From: Manduca sexta
Taxonomy: Eukaryota > Arthropoda > Insecta > Lepidoptera > Sphingidae
DNA length: 64,000 nt
Direction of reading: 5' to 3'
Assembly (NCBI RefSeq): GCF_014839805.1
Contig: NC_051140.1
Location: 15,211,826-15,275,825 of the forward strand
Part shown: positions 13,701 through 25,700 of the stretch, piece after piece
Numbering within the stretch: position 1 is the stretch's first letter
How the letters are laid out: each line of letters starts with the position of its first letter
The notes under the pieces: model-generated
Seen by the model: the letters and a program-made list of their open reading frames with translations, nothing else
The model's database searches: none
What the model was told of the DNA's origin: nothing
Program-made: the position numbers and the translations under genes

Positions 13701-16700
13701 TTGAAGTTTATATTTCCGTGACATGATTACGTGTATTGAATTTTCTGTTGTGTACATATGTATTATATGTTCCCTTATTAAATGGCAAGTAATAATGTTG
13801 TTTTTCTTATAATGTATAAGGAAAACCGATGTTGTGATATTTTATTTGTAAAGCAACGTTATTCAACTTTCCATTTTGTTTGCGTGTCCCGTTCGGTAAT
13901 GTGTTCAGTAATTAATTGGGTAAACAGACTTATTTGTACGCTCGCTGAAAGTAAATCATTTTTTCGTGATCACATTTATTAGTGATATTTCTGATTAATT
14001 ATGTATATCATTAAGATGCTACGTAAAAACTGCGTGAAATACGCTCTTTTTTAAGAGAATAGTCCCGAATTTTAGATAGTCACAGAAATTACTTGTGGAA
14101 ACATCTGTAGTTTTGTGTTTACTTTATCTCTATATAGCCAGGTCGCGAGAAACTCCGCAACACTTTAAATTATTTATTATCAGCACGGATATGAGAAATT
14201 TAACCTATATTCGATACCAGCATTTGCTCGCGGCTCCGCCCACATGAAGCATTTTTGTCTGGGATAAAAGTCCCGCTTTATATTTTCCCGGGATAACAAG
14301 TAGCTATATCACTCAAGAGTAATGTAGCTTCCTATTAATGAAAAAAAAAACAAAATTGATTTAATAGTTCCTGAGATTAGCGCGTTCAAAAAAATAAACT
14401 TTTCAACTTCATATATTAGTACAAATTTAGGTGCGAAGATTTTTGGGTTTAACTAAAAAACCGTATTTTCGATCTAGCACCCAATAATATTCCAGGCTAC
14501 TAGACAATTTAATGACCTACGTCGACATAGGACGACGGACAAAATGGATTTTCGATCTTTTTGATGGCCTGTGTTAGCTCACAAAACGAACAGGTACAAT
14601 ACCATCCAGCTGTACAGATAAAATTTATTAACCCGTACGACCGTAACGCATAACGCCTACGAACTATAATAAACATACACAATAACAGTATCAACGTTAC
14701 ATACAAAGTAAAAATAACTTTTCTTACTAGTAGGCACGGTCGGCAACAACAAATAAAAAAAATCTGTGATTTAAACTTCCACTGAACTGTATATGAGCTG
14801 GTGATGCATAGGTTGAGTAATCGCGCATAATGACCATATTTACAAAGGAGCGGATGCGACACATGCGATTATGTACATAAAGAATGCGTAATACACATTT
14901 AATCAATGCAATCACTGCGCTCTACCTGATGATGAATCAGTACAAAACAAAAGGTTATAGTATTTAATTAATCCTCTCATTAGATTCCCGCCTTCCGACG
15001 GCAGACGGAGTAGACCGACCGGGTCTTACCTAGTGAAAACCTCATAGTCACTATACGCATTTCGAAGGATACCAAAACATCCAAATGGTTATGTTTCAAC
15101 CTTTACAGTACGTACGTAAATTATAAAGAAAAATTTCGCAGAAGTAATATAAATTCGCAATCGGATTCCTAGACGCGACTGTATTATGCCATCTATCCAC
15201 AGCAGATGTATTCAGCCCTCATCTGACCATTTTGTGAGAGACATAAGTTCTGATACACCGCACAGGTCGCGATAGCACACAGATTACGTCATAATAGCGT
15301 TGTTTACAGAGGAACGCATGCCACTGGCAACGGTGGTACAAGACCACGGGCGTTTGGACGGCGTCCAACGCGTGCTGTTTGGCGGCGGGCTGCAGTTCTG
15401 GTTGCACCGGTTGCTTTTCCTGGACGCGCTCAGCTACCTCAGTCATGGTCAACTCAGCTTAAGTCTCGATAGGTGGATACTTGTCGATATTGATGATATA
15501 TTCGTCGGTGAGAGAGGTAAGTGAAAAAATAAGTATTTAATATTTTATTTAATGAAGTAATTATCAGAAACACTTATTATTTAGTTTTATAAAATACTGT
15601 TTAAAAAGCACATGCACAGCACATGCATACGATTCAGTTATCGACGATTGAAATTTCAAATTTCTTAGGGGTCGTTTTGTCGCAAGTACTTTCTATATAC
15701 CACTGAATTGGAAATTTTATTGTGTTACTATGTGTATATTAAAATTTTGATATCTCTAAAAATGAAAGAGCTACAGCCTAAAATTAGTTTTGTAGTAAAT
15801 GACAAACATTTAAAACTTTGAATCTTATAGGTCAAGTTTTTCATTCAAACTTTATTTTACTTTACATTACATACATGAATTTTATACAGTTTTAAAATCG
15901 GCGTTTGTCCTTACAACATTTGAAATATCCACCGTCGATATAAGCTTGATAACTGTTAGACAGACTACGAGATCTACGTGATATGCGAATATTAAAACCC
16001 GCGCAAATCCAATTATATTATTGGTTTTTAACGATGAATGTTGTTCGACATCCAGAACTAAACGCAATCACAGCACTTGAAAATCAATTAACTCTGAATA
16101 ATAGACGTAGATACAGCCTTTGTCACGGTAATTAGTATGCAGAGATCCGAGTGCTACCAATACCGGTGGCTCTCGTGCATTGAATGATAACAGGTTCCTC
16201 TAAGTAATGTTAAGTACTGTTTAATATTAACAAATTCCTGCGCAGTGAATTTATTCACAACCTTTCACGAAGGAGTTGCGCTGGATCGTAAATCTGTGCA
16301 CCTCCCGATCTATAAAACACCGGGGGAAAATCTAAATAGAAATAAAAACAAATTCGGTTTACAGAATTGTTGGTTTACGGTTGTGGCGCGGAGATATTTT
16401 TAGTGCGGCTTGCATTGATAATGTTCGATATACTAAAGTGACTTTAATAGAATCTGTTTTGCTTTGTCATGAAAACGTCGGCTGTCAACTCGTCTGCCGT
16501 CGAAGGCAATAAAAAAACGCGAGTTAATGAAGGATTATACGAAGACTTTGAACCTTTATCGATAATATTGCAAGAGACACTTTTAATTATCTCATCCTCG
16601 TCCTGTTAATAAATAACTTCTACCAATTTTCATTATGTAGGTTAATGAAAATAATATTTATATTCAAGTAGAAATTAAATCTGTTGGATGCACGTCTTTC

Positions 16701-19700
16701 TTAAGGTACGCATCATTCATTTGTAATGTAAGAAACTTATAAATTACTTAAATAATATAATCCTGAAAGACAATAATATTTTTATAAGACAATTATGAAA
16801 ACTCTAAACAAAAGCATAATAATATTTCCGAAGGGGTAGGCAGAGGCGCAACTGTCTGTGCTCAGTTCCCTGACCAAACCCAAACCTATGACCATATCAG
16901 GCACAAATTGAACACTTAAGGCTTATACCGAGCAGAAAATCCCAACATCACTTTGCCCAAACAAACTTAAGAAAACTATATCATTTACAATAGGTACCCG
17001 CCTTCACGAAGAGGACGTGGCGGCTTTGCTGGCGTCACAAGCGGCGCTGCAGCGGCTCGTCTCAGGGTTCAGGTTCAATCTCGGCTTCAGCGCGAAGTAC
17101 TACCACCACGGCACGCAGCTTGAGAACAGAGGCGACGACTCGCTGTTGAAACATAAGGATCATTTTACATGGTAAGTGATATTTAAAAGCTCATGTACCT
17201 ACCTAAAATAGACAACTCTTGAGAACATGCACATTCCAGTTCTGGTTTATGAAACTAACCAAATTTCTTGTGCTCACGGTTCAAGATAATCATATCGTAA
17301 TGTGATCAGAACTATATTTGCCTCGTGTGTATTATTATGAATATTCTGTTTGTCAGACTATTGTTAAACAAAATAGATCTCCATCAATCATAAAAATCAC
17401 ACTGTAAATAAATGAGTTCATAATTATGTAGGTAATTTTTAATACAGTGTCACCAGAGGTTAAAATTAACTCGTATGCAATTATACAGTCGGTTATTACA
17501 ACATGTTATAGAGTATAGATGAACATAAGTATAGATGATTAATGACGACTAATTGCGGAACCGCTTTTACACCACGTTCCAGTTGTAAAACTGTCAAGAG
17601 TAAGCAACAAAATCGATAATTTTATACCATTTCCGGTTCCTTTAGTTGCAACTACAACCTAGTACCAGGTGTTATTAATGAATTGAATTATCTTTTAAAT
17701 CATTATAAATTTTATTTATTTAGCAATTATGATTAGTTCTTGCACCGTTGTTTTTTGACATTCTGTAGTAGGTAATCTGGTAGGCTATGGAATGGTTTGC
17801 AGTATACGTGTTCCCTCTTTCCTGTAACTTGGGTCTTTCAAGCGGAGCGTGAAGAAGGAATTATGCAGGCCAGCATGACTGTGCCGACCGTCTGGGGATG
17901 CTTGTGCCTTTTGCCGGTTAGCACTTTCTTTGGGCTTCAATTCGTTTAACATCGTGTGCTATAAAGCCACATTGCAAAACCCCAATGAAAAAAAAAATGT
18001 TTAAATATTAATATTATTTTCTATAGAATTATGACTTTTATTGCAAGCCTAATATAGATCACAAATCTTTACTTACTCCACCTTCGCCTTTAAGTCTCCG
18101 CTCGACAAATTACTTTGTAAACTTCCGTAAGTTTCTCATCATTTTTATATTTAGATCAGATACACGTAGATTGGTTCTTTGAAGTTAGTCTCGACTTTCG
18201 AATCAGCACGCCTTTTCTACCATACATATTGGTATTGAATAAATTTCTTATTCGCTCTTCTCGTTTATACGAACCACGTGACTGGTCCTAAAGAGGCGAA
18301 TTTACATGCATCTCGTGCAGTGCTTATTAAATTTGAAATTGAAGGTAAAATCTGTGTAGACTACAGACTGGCTAAAAAGAGCAATTGTGTTAATAAAATT
18401 TCCACAACTTTATACACAAAATCTTGTTACAAAACTCTTCGGGTACGCACGCATTTGTCATAATAATAAATTCAAGGGTGAAGTTTGATTTACATATTCA
18501 TATTGCCCATGCGGTAATGTTTGTTGACTTTTAATACTTGCAATTTATTAAACGTATTCCTTGCAGCCAATTATAACTAAGTCATTAGGGATTCTCCCAT
18601 AAATTGTGTATCAACAGACCGATGTTTCCGGCCTAGGACGTATTTACCTAAACAAAACAGTGGCAATACAGGAAGATTAATACGTCATCGTAAATATCAG
18701 TAATCAGTGTGAATTCATTGATAGAAAAAAAGAAGCATTTGCATGCAGACTGTACGCCGTTTGAATGTGTTGTGATTAATATTCATTCACGGAATTTTCA
18801 TTTTGTCAATATTTATCGTCTGGCTTTAAGCGTAGCTGGCTAAGAATTGGGAAACAGCGGGTTTAGCACCCTTTGAAACTAACCAAAATTTCCTAATTTA
18901 CTGGTGGTGGGTCACTCATATGTGAGAGTCCGCCTGGGTAGGTACCACCGCAATGTTTATTTCGACCGCCAAACAGCAGTGTGTAGTTACTGTTGTGTGC
19001 CGGTTTGAAGGGCAGTAGCTGGTGTAGTGAGCAGTCGTATCGCTTACCACCATGCGAACGGCAAGCGTGTCTCGGCATTCAAAGCAAAAAAAAAAACCTC
19101 CTATTTGACATTGAATTTTATTGTAAGATCTTACTGTATGATTATTATTCGTACCGTTACCTTTATCCAGGTTCTGTCACATGTGGAATCATCAACAACC
19201 ACACTTGTACAACAACGTGACGCACCTGGAGGCCGAGATGATGTTGAACAAGCAATTCGCGATCGAGCACGGCATCCCGACCAACTCGAGCTACTCCGTG
19301 TCGCCGCACCACTCGGGCGTGTATCCTGTGCACGAGCCACTGTACGAAGCCTGGAGGAAGGTGTGGGACGTGAAGGTCACCAGCACTGAGGAGTATCCGC
19401 ATCTGAGGCCGGCCAGGTTGGTGTAGTTTTTAATTGTTATCAATGTTTATGTTATATATGCATCGGTATATGTCTTGAAATATTGTCTTTTCTAAATATT
19501 ATCCATGTGCAATTATTATAATCTGTTTTTCTTTTATAAAATAACTTTTTAATGTAAACAAAGCATTTTTTTTTTAAATATAAAACCTATTATAATTTCT
19601 ACATTGTCTCGTTTTTGTTCTTCGAGCTTGTGGCACAGGACGACAACGCACGATGGTTAATACATAGCTATTAAACCGTTTGAACTGCTGAACTCTCGCA

Positions 19701-22700
19701 ATCTCGAAACGAATGCTAGAATTAGCGTGTGATCGTCTCTGTCCGTTTCACGAGTTACAAAGACTACACAAGGCACACGATTCATCATCTTTGCGTCAGT
19801 ACGACTATCATATCGAAAAGTATCAAACTATCCGATATTCAACCGTCCGATTGCAAAGGAGAACAACCGATCCGTCTTACTTACCGATAGATTGATCGGA
19901 TAAACTAATGCGGACAAGTTCGATAACGTAAACGCGTAAAGCGCATGTGGGCCGATCGATGCGCGAGTGGAACATCAAACGGCATATTAAATTGAAGTTA
20001 ATTGTTTAATTCTGGTTACGTCCGCCGGGACGTGGGTCTCTGATCAAACTTCATTAGAGCCACTACTCTACGTATTCGCACGCTGTTTGTAAAATTATTT
20101 ATCGATCACGCAGTGTGCATTAATTATTAACATGTTGGTGCGGTTTGCAGCGGATTAGAATTTAATTAAATGTATTGTTAGATAGGTATACCGTTCATTT
20201 TTAATTAGGTATTATTTTAACGAGCAGCATCGCTCTATTGAAAATCCAGTAACACATGGTGTTTCTTTTGTATCGGTATCGGTCACATCTCCGGGATAGA
20301 AATTACCCTATATACGAAATATGTATGCCTAATGTCATTCACATTAATTCAACGGTTTAGGCATCAACTTATAACAAATATCCGAAATCTAAATATTTTC
20401 ACAAAGTTTGCTTCAATAAAATATGATGAATGCGCAGGTTAACCCTATCTAGTCTTGGACTGCTCCTGCCTATGCAAATGAAATAAGTTAGATATACATT
20501 AACCTGCAACGGCAAATAGTTGAAAAAGCATTACGGAACGTGAACGATTTTTATATTCACTTTTTATGAAAAACTCATTCCGTCGTCGACGACCTTGTGA
20601 AATCTAGCATGTTCAATTTCATGTTTTTAGGTAACGAAACATAATTTCATTTAACCATAAATCACCTTTGGAAATTAAAATTAAAAACCGGGCTTAATTT
20701 ATAAGTACCATGTAAAATCTTTACCATCAAATCTAATACTAAAATAATTTTACACTTAACGTTTCTTCGAAAAAAACGAAACACCTAATGCGCACATCAT
20801 TTTTCATATTTATAATGAGTTCGAAAATCGTTAATGTACCCATAAACCCAGTAATGTTGACATGAAGCGTCTTCAGTGGTTATGCAAGATGGGTTCACTC
20901 ATAGCGGCGTGGCAGCACTGACGATCGCAATAAGTGTCCATGTTAGTGGGAATTGTTTGCGGTAATGGTGCGGTGGTTACCAAACTCGTATTGACCGCAA
21001 ACGTTGCGCTGCGGTGCCGTATCTCGATGGCCGTCGAACACCCGACAATGAAATTCCAATAATTATATTACACGCCGTAATACATACGTGAATGTTGTTC
21101 GAACTGAAATAAGGGGCGGTCGATGGGGCCTGCCTGCGTTACCGAACTCAAGTAGCTTTGATAGTTCGAGTTGCTTTGTTAGTATAGCAGATTTCAAATT
21201 GTTTGCGAACCTCCATTCGCTATGATTGAAATTTGGTAAATGCTAGAAGTCGTATAAAAACGTTTAAAACGTTTGAACTTTAATAATTATGATAGATTTT
21301 TATTTCTTACAATCTAATCTCTGTTAAAGTTGTGCCCGTCGACGCAATCGAAGTTGAAATCTTTACATTGAAAATTCTAAAGTTGAGTTATTTGTTGCTG
21401 AATCACGTCGGAACGTTTAAAGTGATTCGTATAACATTTTCAGAAGACCTAGTCAACGTCTAGATTAATCTATCGCTTTTGATTTCGTGAGAGATATTAA
21501 TCTTCATTACCCGGGTCGGGTGGCTAAGCTTGGTTGATAATAAACAAACATTAATACCACAGTATACCTACATTCGATATCAGCCAATTACGAGCGCTAT
21601 TGTGACCACTAGCGACACGAACCGTAGTGAATAAGCTCAATTGATATGCAGTTGAGTCGACTCCCTCGCGGTACAAACAAGGCGGAATAATAAAATTTTT
21701 AGCAAGGCAAATATTGATTTGTTTCGCACGTCGGAAGTACAAGTGCGGCGGCCGTGTACGCTGGGGATACATTCAAATCGTACGTGCTGCTCTTGTTACG
21801 CGCATATATTGACATTAGCGCTGTGCAAGCGCGCAGACAGGCCAGGGGAAAACATTGGCGCGGAAATATTTTCATCGGACCGATAATCCTTTTGTAAAAT
21901 GTATGGGTTCTTGTTTGGACAGTGTTTTGTTAGCTTTAGCGTGCCGGATATGAATTGTGCTTTCTTTCTTCTTTTATCTAAAATGCCTTTTGAACTTTTA
22001 TGTTTTTAAAATGACATTTTCAGTTGCATAGGCATTGTATAACTCTAGTTATGTTTGGGTTTTAGAAATATCATGAGGTCATCGGATTGATACGTTTATG
22101 GTATGGCGCTTACTATGCGAAATTCTTTTACACGTGTACAAAATATCACACTTGGTACCACTAAATAAGATGTAATTTCGTCAATATGCGCATACCTTTG
22201 CCCTTAAAACGATCAACCAACTCTAGCAGAATATGATATATTTTTTAATTTACACATGTTCAGTGTATATCCAAACACCTTATTGGTATAAATATTCCTA
22301 TTCAAAGATTTAACTTTTTCTTTACCCGTTTAAGGCTACAGTCGACCGCGTGATTTAACGCGAACTTTCCTTATTCTCCCGTTTTGGTAACACGCCAATT
22401 GCCTCGTACTATGTTATGGAGGAAAATTGACATAAACGGATTATGATAATCTTATTAGAACAATCATAAGATTATGGTTTGTTGGCATGGGAGTTTAAGC
22501 CAGTATGACAGATGAATTCGATACGTATAGCCCCATTTATATGTATAGTTTTGTGACTAAATGCAAAGGGTTCCTGGATGGGGTCGGACAGTGAATTATG
22601 TGACGGTTCAATTTTCTGCTCGATATAGACACGCCCTCAGTCACGCCAGGGGACAGATTTGGACTTCGCGAACCGTGAATGCACTAATTGCACCTCTCCT

Positions 22701-25700
22701 GTCTGTGCGGAGATTTGCTAGCCTGCTGTTGGACGAAGGCCCACCCAGGTTAAAGGTTTCCTTGGACAGACCAAGGAAACCTTTTACGTAAATTAAAATG
22801 AGATTAAACTAAGAAAATTTTTATGAGCTTTATATAACTTATAAAATGAAAGACCACAGCATTTCGGTAGCAGAAGAGGCCCATGTCAAGCAGTTGATCA
22901 TTATATATAAAACGAGACCGTTCTTATTTTAATTTGCTCCTAGAAATTTTACAATGAATGTGTGTCGGTAGGTACTCGGCGCGCGCCGAATAACTGTTAA
23001 ATGAAAATCAATCGATCGTGAATCGCGACAGCAAGATTGAAGTGACAATACAAAGTAATATATGCCAGCTCTGAAAATCCACCAAAGGGATGCCGCGGTG
23101 GGTCAGCCAAAACACCCGCCAGGCTGGTGACCCCCCCCCCCCCTCCCCACACACACACACAGAGAGAGAGACAAGCACTATCCAACCGTTCCTTTACAAG
23201 TAGTTTGTCCCCAGACTCCGTCGGGGCTTTCGTCACAAGGGTGTGATGGTGCTGCCGCGGCAGACGTGCGGCCTGTTCACGCACACGCTGCTGCTGGAGC
23301 GGTATCCGGGCGGCAGACACCGGCTCGACCGCTCCATACAGGGCGGCGAGCTGTTCCAGACTGTCATCAATAATCCCGTGAGTTTTACGTTGGATATATA
23401 TATTGGAATTTATATGTTCATAAGTTTTTTTTTTTTTTTATGTACCAACTGTGGAACTTACAATTGAATTTGAATAATTATATTTAACTTTTTGAGTTTG
23501 CCCGATGCTACGGCAGCCTATTATTAGAAGCAAATCATTGAGTGTAGCAATGCATATAAAATGTAATATAATGTAATGGTCGTCAGCTGGTTGACCGCGG
23601 AGATAAGCAATGTGTTACTATTTACCCAGAGTAAGCTACAGACTGTCTTCAGCTGAGGTCTCGGGTTCGATGCCCTAGTCTGTCAAAGTGATATTGAGTT
23701 TTTTCTACTCAGTATCAGCCTGGAGTCTGGAATTTATGCCCAATGTGATGATAGGCTCGCTCATATCACATCATGGGATGGAATATGCATGGCGAAAAGT
23801 AGGGACCATTTACACCTCTGCCTACTCCTTTAGGGATAGAAGGCGTGAGTCTGAGTGTGTAAGCGGCAGACACATGATCGTTAAAAGCAGTATATAAGCA
23901 CTGTGTTTTGTATATAAAAAAAAACTCCAATTCCACAAATATCTTACATTTGATCCATCCCAATCTATCGATCTTAACCAACCCGTTCTATCATCAGATC
24001 AACGTGTTCATGACTCACATGTCGAACTACGGCAACGACCGCCTCGCGCTGTACACGTTCGAGTCGGTGGTGAAGTTCCTGCGGTGCTGGACCAACGTGC
24101 GGCTCGCGTCCGCGCCTCCCCTGGCGCTCGCCGAGAAGTACTTCCAGCTGCGGCCCGACGAACTCAACCCGCTGTGGGGGGTGAGTGATCTCATGCTTTT
24201 GCATTTTAGGCCAGGGGAAGTAGTTTCAACAAATTTTATGCCAGGGGAAATATTAATAATACATTTTATGCCAGGGGAAATAGTATCAACAAATTTTATG
24301 CCAGGGGAAATCGTATCAACAAATTTTATGCCAAGGGAAATAGTATCAACAAATATTATGCCAGGGGAAATAGTATCAACTTTTTTTCAGTTCCTCAAGC
24401 CGGAGGTGAGGAAGATGTTACCGATACCAGTATTTACCATGACTTATTTTTTTACCCTGGCTGACGTGATGTTAAGAATATTGTAATGCATAATTATAAT
24501 ACTAATGATTTTTTTCAAAAGATATTTACTTGTTTATTAAATATAACTAAAGGTAAGAAAGTATTCCATTGAAATTGTAGGTGATAAACATTTCAATTAA
24601 AACAGCTAATAAAATGCCACGCCTGTTCCGCAACTCTTCATTGTCTTTATTTCTGCAACGTATAACTTGTACAATGAACATTCGCCTTGACATTGGTTCG
24701 ATGAACGCTTCATTAAATTTATTAATCAATTCTCGTACAACTCGGCAATGACCCTGCCGCTGAAGACCTTCTACTCTTTCGGTGATGTTTTCAGTTACAC
24801 ATAGTTGAAACTAATTCTATGTCTAATAAACGCCGGCCACGACATTTCGTTTCTTGCAATTACAATACAACTTGTACCACTTTTCGCTTTATACAGAAAC
24901 AAATACTTTAAAATGGAGACATCGTCGCATAAAAGAGAATATCGCACTCAAAGGCGTTTATTTTCGAATGGGACTTCCAATTAAAGAAAATTATACTGGC
25001 GACTATTAGCGCTGCTAGTCTCTGGGCAAAATTCTACGCTGAATTAAAACGATTGCAATACAAACGAAACATTTGTTCGAATATCAACACCGAGACGCGT
25101 TAAACAAACAAATTGTCTAATTAGAAAACGAATGTACGTTTACAGTAACAAACGGCCTGCGGAAGAATGCATTGGAACAAGATATTTTAACAAACTAATC
25201 TCAGACGGTAAACACAGCTGTGGTGTTCATGCGCGATGAAATAGATAGCGCCGTGCGCGAATAATGCATTGCAATCGATCAACTCGCCACACATACACGT
25301 ATGCACGCTCGTTATTACGAAACTAAGGCGCCGCAGTTTACTACAATTATGTCCGAGCTATTTGGAGCCGTGATTATTCGTCGCATTTTTACGCTAGCCA
25401 TATTCAAGTGCAGGTATGAAACGACGGTAGAACGTCATTGAAGAGCATCCGTGTCTGCTTTAATAGAGAACATAAAACGCGATAAGTTTGAATGGAATCG
25501 GAAAGCGAATGTCACAGCGTAGCCCTTTCCTTTCACAGGATCTTTGGCTTTGACAGTTCCAGTCGCGAATCTATCGGGGAATCAATGCTTCTATTTAATA
25601 AACTTCACCCAGTCTTTTGATGCAAATAAAATGAAACGTAACCATTTGAAACCCCCGGCCGGGTCCCTATTGTCGGCGTATCAATTAACTTTCTCTAACA

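Larger units (their letters stand above)
9996..15309 (+). other. NDST intron 3 (5.3 kb)
   Basis: GT-AG intron. It contains a cluster of ATCGAT sites at 11322-11538, an antisense SINE at about 11750-11960, a SINE 3' fragment at about 12680-12750, a hairpin at 13549-13628 and a repeat fragment at about 14205-14400. No gene is recognised. The open frame at 14509-14862 (minus) has no protein similarity that I can see. Confidence 0.85.
17172..19170 (+). other. NDST intron 5 (2.0 kb)
   Basis: GT-AG intron. A probable interspersed repeat lies at about 17785-17950, and a non-LTR 3'-end repeat at about 18895-19080. I see nothing else of note. Confidence 0.85.
19417..23214 (+). other. NDST intron 6 (3.8 kb)
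   Basis: GT-AG intron. It contains a short repeat-like stretch with a perfect hairpin at 22690-22790 and the low-complexity tract at 23131-23171. No gene is recognised. Confidence 0.85.

Noticed and set aside
14509..14862. 117-codon minus-strand open frame in intron 3
   Set aside because: No similarity, and a Cys/Tyr/Ile-rich composition typical of translated intron sequence.
9995..15310. Possible missed exon between exons 3 and 4
   Set aside because: Phases join exactly (G plus AG), and the loop is only about seven residues shorter than in human NDST1.
23908..24486. 192-codon open frame taken as a single gene
   Set aside because: Only 23998-24180 is NDST exon 8. The part before is intron 7 and the part after is the minisatellite in intron 8, open by virtue of its 30-bp period.
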